Assembly (NCBI GenBank): GCA_023014485.1
Contig: JAJOZX010001074.1
Span: 403,001 to 467,000, forward strand
DNA from: Bathynomus jamesi
Lineage: Eukaryota; Arthropoda; Malacostraca; Isopoda; Cirolanidae
Direction: 5' to 3'
Length of the DNA: 64,000 nucleotides
Shown here: positions 53,945 through 64,000 of the stretch, one piece after another
How positions within the stretch are numbered: the first letter of the stretch is position 1
How the letters are laid out: every line of letters starts with the position of its first letter
Program-made: the position numbers and the translations under genes
The notes under the pieces: model-generated
Told to the model about the DNA's origin: nothing
What the model saw: the letters and a program-made list of their open reading frames with translations, nothing else
Databases searched by the model: none

Positions 53945-56319
53945 TAGGGATGGAAAATAACCGAAAAGTGTAAAACCGGTTTTAACCATCGCTCTATTCT
54001 TAAAGCCGGTTTTTACCGGTTTTCACCGATGGGATTCTGTATGCTTTTTAGGGAGGTAAATGATCAAAATATTAAACAGAAATAAGGTTTTAATTGATTC
54101 AATCAAGTATGTGTAACATTTGAATTAAAAAGTTTATTATCGAACTTGATTTTTGAAATAACACTTGAGAAAACAAAGAGCATTAAGTGTCTGATCTGAC
54201 ATTCTTGATCGAATCTTTGTGATGAATAAACCAGCAGCTGAAAACACTCTCTCGGACTCTATGCTGGTGGCTTTTATTGTAAGCAACGCCTCGTACATTC
54301 GATCCAAATTTTCGCTTCTATTCAAAGTAGCTTCAAAATATTTGAATTCATGTTTACGTCAAAGGTCTCAGAAGAATCTTTCTTGGGTTTCATTTTCAGT
54401 TTGTTCATCTCACACATGTACTCGTTCATAAGTTGATCGTCATCATTTACTTCACGACCTCAGCCGCATTGTGAATCTTCGAGTTTCGAAGCAATTGATT
54501 GGACTTGGTCGTCTGTTTCTGAAATCTGGCAAGCTTCTGGAAAAAGCCTCTTAAATGTATGATCCGCATACTTCTTAAGTGCTTGTCTTGAAGGAAAGAG
54601 GAACGGTGCTGATGATTCATTTTTCAAGACCTCGGGATTGTGGAGAAAACTCAGCAAGGCGACAGCTTCTTTTTGTCTTCTCGATGAGTAGCGATCAATG
54701 AGACACTGACGTAGCTCAAAAGCTAAATGATTGTTTTTGCTTTCAAATTTATCCAAAATGAACTTCATGGAAAATTCAGCTTTGAGCAAATTTGCATCTT
54801 CGGAACAGAGTCCCTTCAAAACAATTTCCAGTGGACGAAGCGTGTCAAAGAGGCTCTTTAGAGCATTTCATTCTTCATCTGAAATCGTCTCTCCTGAGCG
54901 TATCACTCTGAGGGCCTTTGGAATGCAATTTTTGAGTTTCAAAAATCTTTCTATCATGGCCAAAAGACTGTTCCACCTCGTTCTACAGTCAAGGTCTCAA
55001 GGATAAGTTTCATTTCCTTTCCATTAAATTCATCTTTGACAAAATCCTGCAATCTCTCATTTTTCAAATGAGACTTTCGAAATATGGGGCAGATTTTTCT
55101 CACCTTATTTATTACTTTTAAGTAATCTTCTCGAAGTTTCGGAAGAACAATTACGTCATCTATGTCGGACTCAAAAATTGTATCAGTGCATAAAATTTCA
55201 CACTCATCTTCGCTTAACTCATGTGTAGAGTGTTCATCTTCGAGGGTAGGGTCACTTTCCCCTTCAACTGAATTTTCAGCAGTTTTTGAATACAAGTTAT
55301 CCGAAACCGCGAGATGTATAGCATGTGCAATGCGTTGCTGGTGATCAGGTAGGTACTATTTATCTTCCAAATTTGACCATTACTAAGGCACCGTCGGTGG
55401 TGCAACCCACGATATGTTTATCTAGGTCCAAACCAAATCTTCCAATCTTTTCCTAACGATTGCAATAGTTTTGGTGCTATCGAGAGAACCATTTATTTTC
55501 ATGGGACCAAGAGACCAATGTTGATTTTCATCATGAACATTAATATTAATATATCTTTGGTTTTGCAAAGATGTATACTCATCCATAGTTAATGAATAGT
55601 GGATTCCTTGTCTCACCTGATTCTTGAAGTAGTTGACCAATTCATGTTCCTTTTTCTCATAAAAACTAAGCACCATTTTTCTGACACCATTATGGGAAGT
55701 TGGATAAGGCTTGTCGTATTTTATATTTCTTAGACTTTCTTGAATGAATTCACTTTTAGCAATTGATTGGAAACTCAGTCCATCTACACACGCAAGTTTC
55801 GAAATTTCCTCTTCTATGGACTTTTTTTGCACAAACTCTTCCACTGTTCTTTGTTTCTTCAATGGCTGATTAATCTGGTCGATGTTTATGCCATGAATAT
55901 TTTTCATGTGGGATGATAAACTTGAAGTAGAACCTCCACAACACTTTAAAACTTTATACACTCTGCTGCTTCTTTATTCTTACGAGTGAAATGATACCAA
56001 GCATTTGATTTCTTTGACATGATGGGGTATTAAATCTTAGAATCTTAACTGACCAATACGCAATCATCCACATAAAATTCAAGACTGAAGCATCAATTAT
56101 TTGCACTTATAAACAAACAAAAAACGATACGAAACGATGCAAAACGTAATTACTATGTTTTTAAACGTTTGGAAACGTTTGTTTCATAGAAAATGGACCA
56201 AAGTGATCGGAGACTCGCGCAAAAATGTGAAAACCGGTTCTTATCGTCGGTTTCGGCGATGATTAAAAATTTTCATCACCGGTTAAAAACTGGTTTTTTA
56301 AAACCGGGTTCCATCTCTA
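53945..56319 (-). mobile_element. hAT element with degenerate transposase
   Basis: Ends TAGGGATGGAAAATAACC and the inverse of GGGTTCCATCTCTA; subterminal ACCGGTTTT / AAAACCGG repeats on both sides. About 2.4 kb with hAT transposase pieces on the minus strand. No exact 8-bp duplication seen: left flank CTTGTAAT, right flank GACTCTCG, so one flank has changed or the boundary is off by a few bases. Confidence 0.82.
54137..55961 (-). pseudogene. hAT transposase remnants
   Basis: In order: CCGGSTSSLSSHMKNIHGIN (55920, the H...H end of a BED-type zinc finger), FIQESLRNIKYDKPYPTSHN, GIHYSLTMDEYTSLQNQRYI (start of the RNase-H fold; MDEYTS holds the first Asp), CTTDGALVMVKFGR (second catalytic region), RWNSLLAMIERFLKL, and finally ATSIESERVFSAAGLFITKI then RSRMSDQTLNALCFLKCYF (54150-54260), the hAT C-terminal dimerisation motif. 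At least four stops or frameshifts. Inactive. Confidence 0.84.
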
Positions 56320-56796
56320 GACTCTCGTTACGAATATGCCGTTATATTTTTGTTACATTGCTGTCTTTAATGTCCATAAGCACGTCCTTTCGATCAATGC
56401 AAATCGAGGAAGTGACTAACTTTGCGCTACATTAAAACAGACATACGAATGCACTAATTAAACGGCTGTTGTTTTAACGAGTCAGACTCGAGGCTGGACC
56501 CGTCAATAGAGCTTATCAACGGAAGTTATTATTTGTTGTTGTGGAAAATTAACAATTTAATAAGAGTTTGAGGCGGGATGCCGCAAAGTGGTCGAACGCG
56601 GGTCGATCTTGAACATTTTGTCCAAAACCAATTATACAAAAGGACATCAAACAGCAACAGACCGGCTGGTCCCTCCGAAGCTCTCTCTTTAAGAAAAGAA
56701 GGTTAAAAGAGGAAAGAAAATTTAAAGAAGAGTCAAAGTTTAAATAAAGCAAAAAAGGGAAGTTGAAAGGAAGGAAACAAATTTGAAGATAAAGGA

Positions 56797-56803
<7 letters not shown>
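56320..56803. other. Unassigned stretch
   Basis: Contains GAGGCGGGATGCCGCAAAG and GGTCGATCTTGAAC at about 56570-56612, resembling the LINE 3' end at 40165-40210 (GAGGCGGGATGCTGCAGAGG), so a LINE tail fragment is likely. Ends at a (TA)n tract (56804-56846). Confidence 0.5.
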
Positions 56804-56848
<45 letters not shown>

Positions 56849-56852
56849 ACAC

Positions 56853-57212
56853 ACAGACCGTGCATGGAACAAGGAACTCTTCTGGGATAATTAAATCCAC
56901 TATAGTCCGAATAAGTAATGGTAAATGACAAATACCATAGTTTTTCTTTTTCATGATGCTAGCCCGACGTGGGCAACGGGTCACTCGCAAAGAGGTCCCA
57001 TAAATATAGCTTCCCTCACCAGCTATCTGCAAAGCAGACAGGATCCAGCTTTGGGACATGGATCTAGGGTTTAAAGCAGCCTAGCCCTGCTACATTTAGA
57101 ACCTCAATATAAGCAAAAGACTCGCTGCCTTCACGTCAGATTGCGAGTGACCCGTTGCCCACGTCGGGCTAGCATCATGAAAAAGAAAAACTATGGTATT
57201 TGTCATTTATAA
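56853..57212. repeat. Palindrome family C, deep fold with 68-bp perfect arms
   Basis: Outer part 56853-56922 equals the left arm of the 59307 palindrome (ACAGACCGTGCATGGAACAA..., TAATGGTAAAT). Further in, arms 56923-56990 and 57141-57208 are exact reverse complements around a 150-bp loop. The repeat therefore extends at least 140 bp inward, and here the fold point is deeper than in the copies at 6392 and 59307. Confidence 0.9.
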
Positions 57213-57305
57213 CACAAAAGTATGAAGAACTTTTGGGTGAGAATAAATTAGTTTTAATGTCTTTTGGAGAAGCGATGATTTTTTCTTTTTACTGTATATG
57301 TGAAT

Positions 57306-57353
<48 letters not shown>

Positions 57354-57354
57354 A
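57213..57354. repeat. AT-rich DNA and (CT)n microsatellite
   Basis: CT tract at 57309-57347, directly before the third 5S-derived SINE. Confidence 0.85.
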
Positions 57355-57541
57355 GGACTACGTCGTAGCTACATTGCAACACCGCTTCCCGTTAGATCAG
57401 CGAAGTTAAGCGATAATGGGCCTGTTCACTGGTTGGATGGGTAACCCTTCTCAGATGGTTTGGATCCCACGTAAAGATGTAGGTCTCCTCTGTCGCATAA
57501 CCTTAAGACATTAAAAACGAGGTCAAAGAACCCCAAATGTC
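57355..57541 (+). mobile_element. 5S rRNA-derived SINE, copy 3
   Basis: GGACTACGTCGTAGCTACAT, then CCCGTTAGATCAGCGAAGTT with AAGCGATAATGGG, and GGTTGGATGGGTAACCC (box C region). The tRNA-like B box is decayed (GGTTTGGATCCCACG). Tail GTAAAGATGTAGGTC and GGTCAAAGAACCCC match the other copies. Confidence 0.78.
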
Positions 57542-57613
57542 ACTAGTCGTTCAATGGGACTGTTTCTCGACCCTACGTCCCCTTTTACCCATGTGTTTGT
57601 CACAGTATGATAA

Positions 57614-57663
<50 letters not shown>

Positions 57664-58025
57664 CCTTTTCATTTCATATAAGTCGCATACTTATATAGTA
57701 TATGTATCGATTCGTATGAATTTGATGCAGGAATCGGTTGAGCGTTGAAAGAAATCCAGATTAAAAACACTTTAATTTCCAATTTTTTAAACCATTCACA
57801 ATTTTCTTCATTCAGACAGTAAAAAGGATGATATTTGTACCTATATCGGACTCTTAAGTCGTGTGTGTGTGTGTGTGTGTGAAAAATTTCATAGCGAGCC
57901 CGCAATAACCCTTCTCAGTTGCAGGCGGTACCAGGCGGTTTTCAGGTGTTACAAACAACTTTTAAACTAATAAAAGCCTTTCGAATTTAATTTTTATAAT
58001 ACATTTATGATGTTAGTCATAAGGC
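57542..58025. other. Unassigned stretch with microsatellites
   Basis: (CA)n(TA)n 57613-57653, (GT)n 57860-57880. No gene recognised. Confidence 0.5.
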
Positions 58026-58338
58026 CAAGGCTAATCGAGCGACTTTGTCGCTGCGTCAGCGTTGCAAGGTGTCGCAGCGACACAATCGCAGTAGCTGTTG
58101 CGAACTACATGGGCTGCGACAAGGCGATGCGATTTCTTCGCTTTTAGTGCCACGTGGCAGTGACGCTGTGACAAAATCGCTCGTGTAGCCTACCGCACTT
58201 TGTTGCATCCGGCTGCGTTGTATTGTTCAGAGAATAATTGTCGTAGCGACTGTCTGCCGTGTAGAAACAACGGCGCCTATTCTTCGCGATTTGTCGTTAC
58301 AACTTCGTCGCAGCCACATATTCGCTCGTGTATCCTTG
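58026..58338. mobile_element. Unclassified TIR MITE (CAAGG...CCTTG)
   Basis: Left end CAAGGCTAATCGAGCGACTT, right end the inverse of ATTCGCTCGTGTATCCTTG; inverted repeats of about 17-20 bp with mismatches. The interior is unusually rich in short TCGCTGCGAC / GTCGCAGCGAC-type motifs, many self-complementary. 313 bp, no coding. Target duplication unclear, so the superfamily is not assigned. Confidence 0.6.
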
Positions 58339-58739
58339 ATCTTAAGCGAAAGACGATAATTGGACGGAGGTAAAAGAAAAACAAAAAAAATTGGTATTTT
58401 TTTTTTATGTGGTTTTTAGCAAGTTTATTCGATTACAATTTTCACATTATTATTTTGGAGCGATGAACGAAAAATTTCAATCATTTTACGGCTTCATTTA
58501 ACAATTGAAAGGCAAAAGGGGGAAGTCTGCTACATGCCATGTCCTTGAAACGGCATGTAGCAGACTTTTCCATGTTGCCCTTCAATTACAGTCACAGATT
58601 TTATTTTCACTTCAAATTATACAGTTTGATCAGCGTTTATTTAAGAACCTTTATACCTCGAGATGACTGATTATGCAGAGGCGTTTACTCGAGAACTTGA
58701 AGCAAACGGACCAAGTTCTTTTCGGGGTTGGAAGGTCTG
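58339..58739. other. Unassigned stretch with one hairpin
   Basis: A 20-bp inverted pair AAGTCTGCTACATGCC / GGCATGTAGCAGACTT at about 58528-58568. Otherwise nothing recognised. Confidence 0.5.
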
Positions 58740-59018
58740 CTAGTGAGAGGTAGATGTATATTCTGACATTAGATGTAAGTGTGGATCGTTCCATTCCTCG
58801 AGAGTGTGCGTGCCATTCACCGCGTAATGTAAGTCTTTGTGGATTTCATTGAATGCTTCAAAAGTTAAAAAAAAAATTAGGAAGCAAATGGCTAAAATTT
58901 TTCTTCCTTCATTCCACTTCCGGCGGACTCGACGTGGACACTCGTTTGCGCCCCCTAGTTCCTTCTCATCGAACTTCCACATCATCTGGAGAAGCATGAA
59001 ACGTGGCCCTTGGGACAC
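58740..59018 (-). CDS. Hypothetical small membrane protein (unsupported by homology)
   Basis: Open frame of 92 codons, not overlapping a repeat, with a balanced composition unlike most frames here. Visible: a basic stretch (PRRVRRKWNEGRK, residues 28-40), then a hydrophobic segment ILAICFLIFFLTF (about residues 41-53) long enough to cross a membrane, then a polar tail with one possible N-glycosylation site (NGT). That order fits a small type II membrane protein or a signal anchor. I do not recognise the family. A second open frame on the same strand (58966-59277) overlaps its start. It may be a chance frame. Confidence 0.25.
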   Translation of the reverse strand: MSQGPRFMLLQMMWKFDEKELGGANECPRRVRRKWNEGRKILAICFLIFFLTFEAFNEIHKDLHYAVNGTHTLEEWNDPHLHLMSEYTSTSH

Positions 59019-59245
59019 GAAGTAGTGCTGCTGCTGCGCCGCCTTCAGGAATATTTAATCCACTCGAATGTAAATTAAGAATAGCGTTCACAGTCGCCCT
59101 CAAGTTTGCTTCTCTTCGCACACCACGTCTTTTGACCCTTCCACGAGCACTCGCAAAATGATTAGTCTCCGCCTTCTTCGATTCATAAATGTGCTCCTTA
59201 TTCAGTGTCGTTTTTGTGTTGTGTTTTCTCACGATATTGTTGCAG

Positions 59246-59280
<35 letters not shown>

Positions 59281-59306
59281 AACTCAGAATGGTCCCCTGA
59301 GAAATT
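59019..59306. other. Unassigned stretch and (TA)n(CA)n tract
   Basis: Moderately GC-rich to 59180 with a minus-strand frame SARGRVKRRGVRREANLRAT... of unknown nature, then (TA)n(CA)n at 59249-59280. Confidence 0.45.
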
Positions 59307-59454
59307 TATATGTTAAACACAGACCGTGCATGGAACAAGGAACTCTTCTGGGAAAATTAAATCCACTATAGTCCGAATAAGTAATGGTAAATTCGGACTA
59401 TAGTGGATTTAATTTTCCCAGAAGAGTTCCTTGTTCCATGCACGGTCTGTGTTT

Positions 59455-59462
<8 letters not shown>
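59307..59462. repeat. Perfect 72-bp palindrome, family C
   Basis: Arms 59307-59378 and 59391-59462 are exact reverse complements; loop 12 nt. The left arm equals 56853-56915. Both sides abut microsatellites: (TA)n(CA)n on the left, (TA)n(GT)n from 59458 on the right. Confidence 0.93.

Positions 59463-59514
<52 letters not shown>
59458..59514. repeat. (TA)n(GT)n microsatellite
   Basis: Compound tract immediately outside the right arm of the palindrome. Confidence 0.95.
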
Positions 59515-59515
<1 letters not shown>

Positions 59516-60348
59516 ACTCGCACCGTTCAAACTGCCTGACAGCACTCCAAAGTGGATTTCAAGTGGTTTTTACTTTCATTATAATCCCCAAATTTATACT
59601 GACTACAGGTTTTTATTAATTATACAATTGTTGTCTCGATAAGATAAACTTTCTGCCCTCGACACGCTTCTTCTCATAACAGGCTGAGGAAAGTTGGTTG
59701 GTTAATCTTAATTGATTGTTCAAAATTATTTTATTAAAAATGGATTTCACTTCCTTCGTATGTTTTAAGTGTGTATGAGAATGTTTGCTTTGAATAAGAT
59801 CGTGTCTTCACGTCCGCAAGATTATAAGCATCAATTTATCCGCATGTAATTCCACAAAAACATTTTGCCAATTTTCTCTGTTAGTTATGTTAATGTCTTT
59901 TCTAAGTTAACATTTAATTATTCCGTTGTTTTCACAGTAGAATGTTTACAATACCCAAATCTCTGCAAAGTATAAAGTTTGTGAAATTTATGGTCGCGCG
60001 ACTTCTCTATGAAGTGTTGGCACTAATGGCGAAGTGCCAAGGCACATTATCCGCGACCATTTGAAAACGTGCGACTGAAAACGCGTGTCTCTCCTCGTGG
60101 AAGGAATGGAGAGAGAGAGAGAGAGAGAGAGAGAAAATGATGATTGGTGGATTTGTTTTAGGGTGGATTCCTTTCAAGATATGTTATCCATGCAGGGATG
60201 CAAATCACCAACCAACCAAACCCACCAAGGATCAGCTGCGTTTCAGTTGCATTCCGTTAAAAGTCTTCACACACACACACACACACACAGAGAGCTATTT
60301 GTCATGTTACCAAAAGTAACACCGAAAAGGAATTAGTCCAACTTTCAG

Positions 60349-60385
<37 letters not shown>

Positions 60386-61235
60386 ATAAAATCACAGAAC
60401 AACACGTGGTCTTTTTAATAAGCAAAGAACCACAGAGAAAAGGAAAAGGAAACACAAAATCCTTTTCCCTGTGGTTCTTTGCTTATATATATGAGTGTGT
60501 GTGTGTGTATGAAATAAGGGTCTTATAGAAACTGTAAATAAATTAAATTATTTTTCACCGTCATTTGAAGTTAAGCCAGAAATTAAAATAAATAAAAAGA
60601 AAGATCATGACTGTATTGATGGCACTAAATGAGCAAAGGATCTAGTTTACTACGCGTCGATTTAAGTTTAACGGTTTAATAGCGCATGTGGCCGCGTTTC
60701 TTCTGCTGACTCGGCGAAATCAAAGAAAGAGCATATTTTCTAACTTGGAAAACGTCTCTTTCAAAATTTTCTTTTTTTCGTTTTTAAGTTGGGCTGAAAT
60801 TTTAGTTTAGTGTGTTCCCTTTAAGACTTGATTTCAGCCGAGTTTTATAGTTCTGTTGAAGCGGATATATAAAGAAAATACGCATCCCCCCGCTTCAATA
60901 TACCCTCGTAGAAATCGCCAATGTCCTCTTTAAGTCACGAAGTCAGAAGGTTATATTGCTTATATCTATTATTAACGATAATGATGATAAACCAATCCAA
61001 TGGTTTGGTTTTAATTTAAGCTGGGTAGTTGTTTGAATGCGGGTGGGGTTGTAGGTGACCAGTTCGACAAACATGAAAATTGGATCAGTTTCGTTGGGCA
61101 GGAAAGGGGAATATCTCCCCCCCCTCCCGTAAATGCAGTATGTTTTAAATTAGATTTCTTTCATTTTTAAGGAACTAAATGACGGGACTTCAATGTAGAT
61201 TTTTTAAAATTCGAAAGTATATAGGACTAAGGTGA

Positions 61236-61268
<33 letters not shown>

Positions 61269-61529
61269 CTGTATATAAGAATTTTTACATAAATAAAAAA
61301 CATAAGTTAGGGTTTGGAAGATATGATATAAATTCCAAGTAGGCCTCACTTAAATCCCAGAAAGGAATATGCGACTTCCTGCACGTAATCATCCGAACAG
61401 ATTTCAACTTGGTTCTTTCTGGAACACGTGACATTTTTTGTTCAACCAATGCGATGGGAGAAAATTGATCACGTGATGCCATACCATGAGTTCATCCAAT
61501 CATTCATAAATAATGTTAGTGTTCAAATA
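59515..61529. other. Unassigned stretch with microsatellites
   Basis: (GA)n 60109-60135, (CA)n 60269-60290, (TA)n 60350-60381, an imperfect inverted repeat at about 60418-60486 (AAGCAAAGAACCACAG / CTGTGGTTCTTTGCTT) next to a TA tract, (TA)n 61240-61267. No gene recognised. Confidence 0.5.
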
Positions 61530-61981
61530 CAGGCGCGGATCCAGGGGGGGGGGGGGGTCGAGGGGGTCCGGACTCCCCCCTGCTCACGGTGACCAACGAT
61601 TTTTCGATTGCGTTTGTTTGCTCCTATATATATATGAAAAATAAGACCTGAAGACTTAAAATGGCTTAAGGTACATGTATCCCGGTTGCCACAAAATTAA
61701 TTTCCTTGAAAAGAATAAAGAAAAAAAGTTTATGGCCGATCCTGAGGCAGTTCAGACCTGGCCTGGTGTGTGTGAACAAGCAGGATTTTGATAACGGGAA
61801 TATACTTCAAATCCATCTAAAGCTATCTTCAAATATGAAAATTTCCTACCGAGGGGGGGGACACCCCCCCTCGGGCACCCCCCCCCTGGCGCTCGCTTCG
61901 CTCGCCCGTCCTCGGATATATCAGTAACGAGCCCCACCAAGACTGGACTCCCCTCTGCTTAAATTCCTGGATCCGCCCCTG
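61530..61981. mobile_element. hAT-type MITE
   Basis: Ends CAGGCGCGGATCCAGG and CCTGGATCCGCCCCTG are inverted repeats with one mismatch, a common animal hAT MITE terminus. Immediate flanks share only AAATA (61525-61529, 61982-61986), so the 8-bp duplication is decayed or shifted. Interior has poly-G runs and CACCCCCC blocks. Non-coding. Confidence 0.75.
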
Positions 61982-62276
61982 AAATAGTACTTGAAATATG
62001 ATATATAATTAAATAATTTAATAACGTTGAGTAGATTAAATAAGTTAGTTAAATAATCTAAAACAGGAATTTTAAAACTGTTAAAATAATGTATTTAAAG
62101 TTGTTTGTAAGTTTCAAGTTTATGATAAAGAACGCTCTAAAAACATTCTGGTTGGAGGCGCAATCCTAACTGGGAAACGGCGATCAAGACAGAACAATAG
62201 AGTGCGCAAGAAGACCAGAAAACAGTCGAGAACTGTTGTTTGTCATTGAAAGTGGGTTGTATACAGTCCATCAGAA
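61982..62276. other. Unassigned stretch
   Basis: AT-rich DNA with no recognised feature before the Merlin element. Confidence 0.45.
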
Positions 62277-63077
62277 GATCTCTTCGATCTTTTCGGTTTT
62301 AGGTCTGGCATTGAATTTTTTTCATATTTTTAGTATAGACGTAGATTTTTACGCTGATTCCATTTCCACAATTCGTTTCTTGGAGAAATAAACGCGAAAA
62401 AAGTTATGTGCGAGTTTATTACGTTTGCAGGTTTCCAGAACACAAAACGGAACACAAACCAAAGTTTGCTACTCGCCAAATTGAGCAATATCGTTCAGCA
62501 TTTGGCGCACTAGATCTTTGCCTGCGTGTTGGCGACGCCAGAGAAACTCGCAGTATTCATAACACCAGCAATAACGAAACAGAACCACTTTCTTCAGCGG
62601 AAGCTTGGAATCTTCGAGCCATGTTCCAGTCCGCACCGAGACCCGCTCGTCGCACGACCGTTTCATGCAGCGCCACATGACGTTGCCGTTATTCCTGCGG
62701 TAGGACAGCGTCATGTCATGCTTCTTCTTACGCAGTTTTTGGCCTGGAATCACGTCGTTGTCTTGAAAGAACGTAACAGCATCTTTCTCGCTGTTCAAAT
62801 TCGTAAACGACCACTTTTAATTTATTTCCGTCATAGTGCACAATATGAAATCTGAAAAATATGAAAAAACATGAACATACAAACAGAAATAGTTTAGGTT
62901 AGGTTAGGTTAAGTATAGGTGGATATTTGAATACAAGTTTTGGCCATAACTTTTTTCGTGTTTATTTCTCCAAGAAACGGATTGCAGAAATGGAATCAGC
63001 GTAAAAGTCTACGTCTATACCAAAAACATGGAAAAAAATCCAATGTAGGACCTAAAACCGAAAAGACCCGATCTCTT
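62277..63077 (-). mobile_element. Merlin (IS1595/ISXO2-like) element, TSD GATCTCTT
   Basis: Element 62285-63069 (785 bp). Exact 8-bp duplication GATCTCTT (62277-62284, 63070-63077). Terminal inverted repeats of about 123 bp; ends GATCTTTTCGGTTTTAGGTC and GGTCTTTTCGGTTTTAGGTC. A minus-strand frame encodes the N-terminal half of a Merlin transposase. The catalytic half is missing. A (TTAGG)3 tract lies inside at about 62893. Confidence 0.88.
62469..62798 (-). pseudogene. Merlin transposase N-terminal half
   Basis: Open 109-codon frame ending at the left arm. Shows the zinc-ribbon/ISXO2 start: VMWRCMKRSCDERVSVRTGT, WLEDSKLPLKKVVLFRYCW, matching the family pattern W.C....C....S.R.GT....SKLPL.K. 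Full-length Merlin transposases are about 270-300 residues with a DDE nuclease in the second half, which is deleted here. Start at MNSEKDAVTFFQD fits other family members. Confidence 0.82.
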
Positions 63078-64000
63078 TGCCCTCTTCTGTCATTTTTATT
63101 GTAACATCTCGACTCGGGCGGTGGGAAATAGGGCCTACTTTTAAGATAAACCTCGGCCAATAAATTCAATTTAATTTTCCCCTAGAGCTTACGAAGGGCA
63201 ATTCTCTTCAGGCTCTAAGGGACTAGGTCATACTCCTGTTTCGCTAAGCCTATTCCATATTTCCGATTAAGGCCTACTTCTCAGTTCTGTTATTATATAA
63301 CGTAAGTTATGAATGAACTTAAGATCAAAAATTAAAACTTATTGCGTTTTATAATGAAGTGAAAGTCGTAATTGTCGTTTAAAATTCGCGATAGAGACAT
63401 GCTTATTAATATAAAGTAAGTGGAAAACGTTGAATAGTTAAAATAGGGTTACTTAGCTGGAGTAATCGTACGACGAAAAACATGTTATAATTGTCCGTGC
63501 TACCATCTGTGCAGTTTAATAATTATTTATGAACTTTGTGTGCGTGACAAAATTATCCGTGGGTAACATTCCGAATCGTAACAGCGGCCAAGTTTGTTCT
63601 CGTTCTCGACACTCGCTCATTTTGAGAGTCGTACGTTGCCACCACCGACCCACAACATTCGGGGGAAGGGACGTCAACCGGGGGAAACCCGCATTCAACA
63701 ATATATACGATAGACAGATAATAGACAGATAGGTAAATATTGAGAGTTTTATCTCGTAAAGTTAGCTTAGATATTACAATTATCTCGCGAAGCGGTAACT
63801 GCAATCAACTGGGTATTCGTGACATTTCTCGCGTGAAAGTGAAGCCTTCTCTACTCCCACGATACTTTTCGTTGTTACCGAAATATTAATAGATATCTGG
63901 ATCGTAGTCAGTCTCAATTTCCCCTCATTCGGAACGGTTGCTCACCCCGTTTGCCTCTTTATATACGTATGATCTAACCTATCCAACCTCATCAGCACTT
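63078..64000. other. Unassigned stretch
   Basis: AT-rich with a few (GATA)-type repeats at 63705-63735. Overlapping short frames on both strands at 63516-63804 have no domain. Nothing recognised. Confidence 0.45.

Noticed and set aside
57355..57541. Genuine 5S rRNA gene
   Set aside because: Only the promoter-bearing blocks resemble 5S; the sequence is fused to a SINE body and tail and occurs in three diverged copies.
62890..62915. Telomere or interstitial telomeric array
   Set aside because: Only about three TTAGG units, within a Merlin element; too short to mean anything. A similar two-to-three unit CCTAA run at 25970 is equally weak.

Overview
This 64 kb window is eukaryotic nuclear DNA, almost certainly from an invertebrate and most likely an arthropod; I slightly favour a crustacean. 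It is AT-rich, with spliced coding exons (GT...AG boundaries), abundant TA, CA/GT, CT/GA and TTA/ATA microsatellites, tRNA- and 5S-rRNA-derived SINEs, and a dense mix of mariner/Tc1, hAT, Merlin, Helitron, CR1-like and Penelope-like elements. The species cannot be named from the sequence alone.

Only one host gene is supported: two consecutive plus-strand exons (24693-24850 and 28052-28114) of an M13-family (neprilysin/ECE-like) metallopeptidase, separated by an intron of about 3.2 kb. The catalytic exons were not found. Everything else with recognisable coding content is transposon-derived and broken.

Layout. 1-3.0 kb: mostly unassigned DNA with a 5S-derived SINE. 3.0-4.3 kb: a perfect 70-bp palindrome and a rearranged DD41D-type mariner. 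6.4-8.5 kb: a palindrome, a mariner remnant, and a minus-strand LINE split by another mariner. 8.8-15.4 kb: a 26-bp tandem array, then a LINE-rich block carrying four hAT MITEs with exact 8-bp target duplications and a plus-strand CR1 fragment. 15.6-24.5 kb: a second 5S SINE, SINE tails, microsatellites and long empty stretches. 24.7-28.1 kb: the M13 exons and intron. 28.1-33.6 kb: palindromes, an inverted tRNA-derived SINE mosaic, a long-armed mariner derivative, and two head-to-head Penelope-like copies. 33.8-43 kb: an inverted-repeat element, a Helitron, mariner and hAT MITEs, a LINE split by an unclassified TIR element, and a Tc1 nested in another Tc1. 44-51.3 kb: a hAT-like element holding a mariner, a row of mariner deletion derivatives and a CR1 fragment. 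53.9-56.3 kb: a degenerate hAT with BED-type transposase remnants. 56.8-64 kb: palindromes, the third 5S SINE, an unclassified TIR element, a hAT MITE and a Merlin element.

The most unusual theme is the number of snap-back (inverted-duplicate) repeats. Copies of one repeat family fold back at different internal points and usually abut a TA/CA/GT microsatellite. Two mariners have also replaced one end by an inverted copy of the other, so their terminal repeats carry transposase C-terminal codons. I read this as a recurring template-switch or strand-invasion process acting on retroelement and transposon ends; that mechanism is inference.
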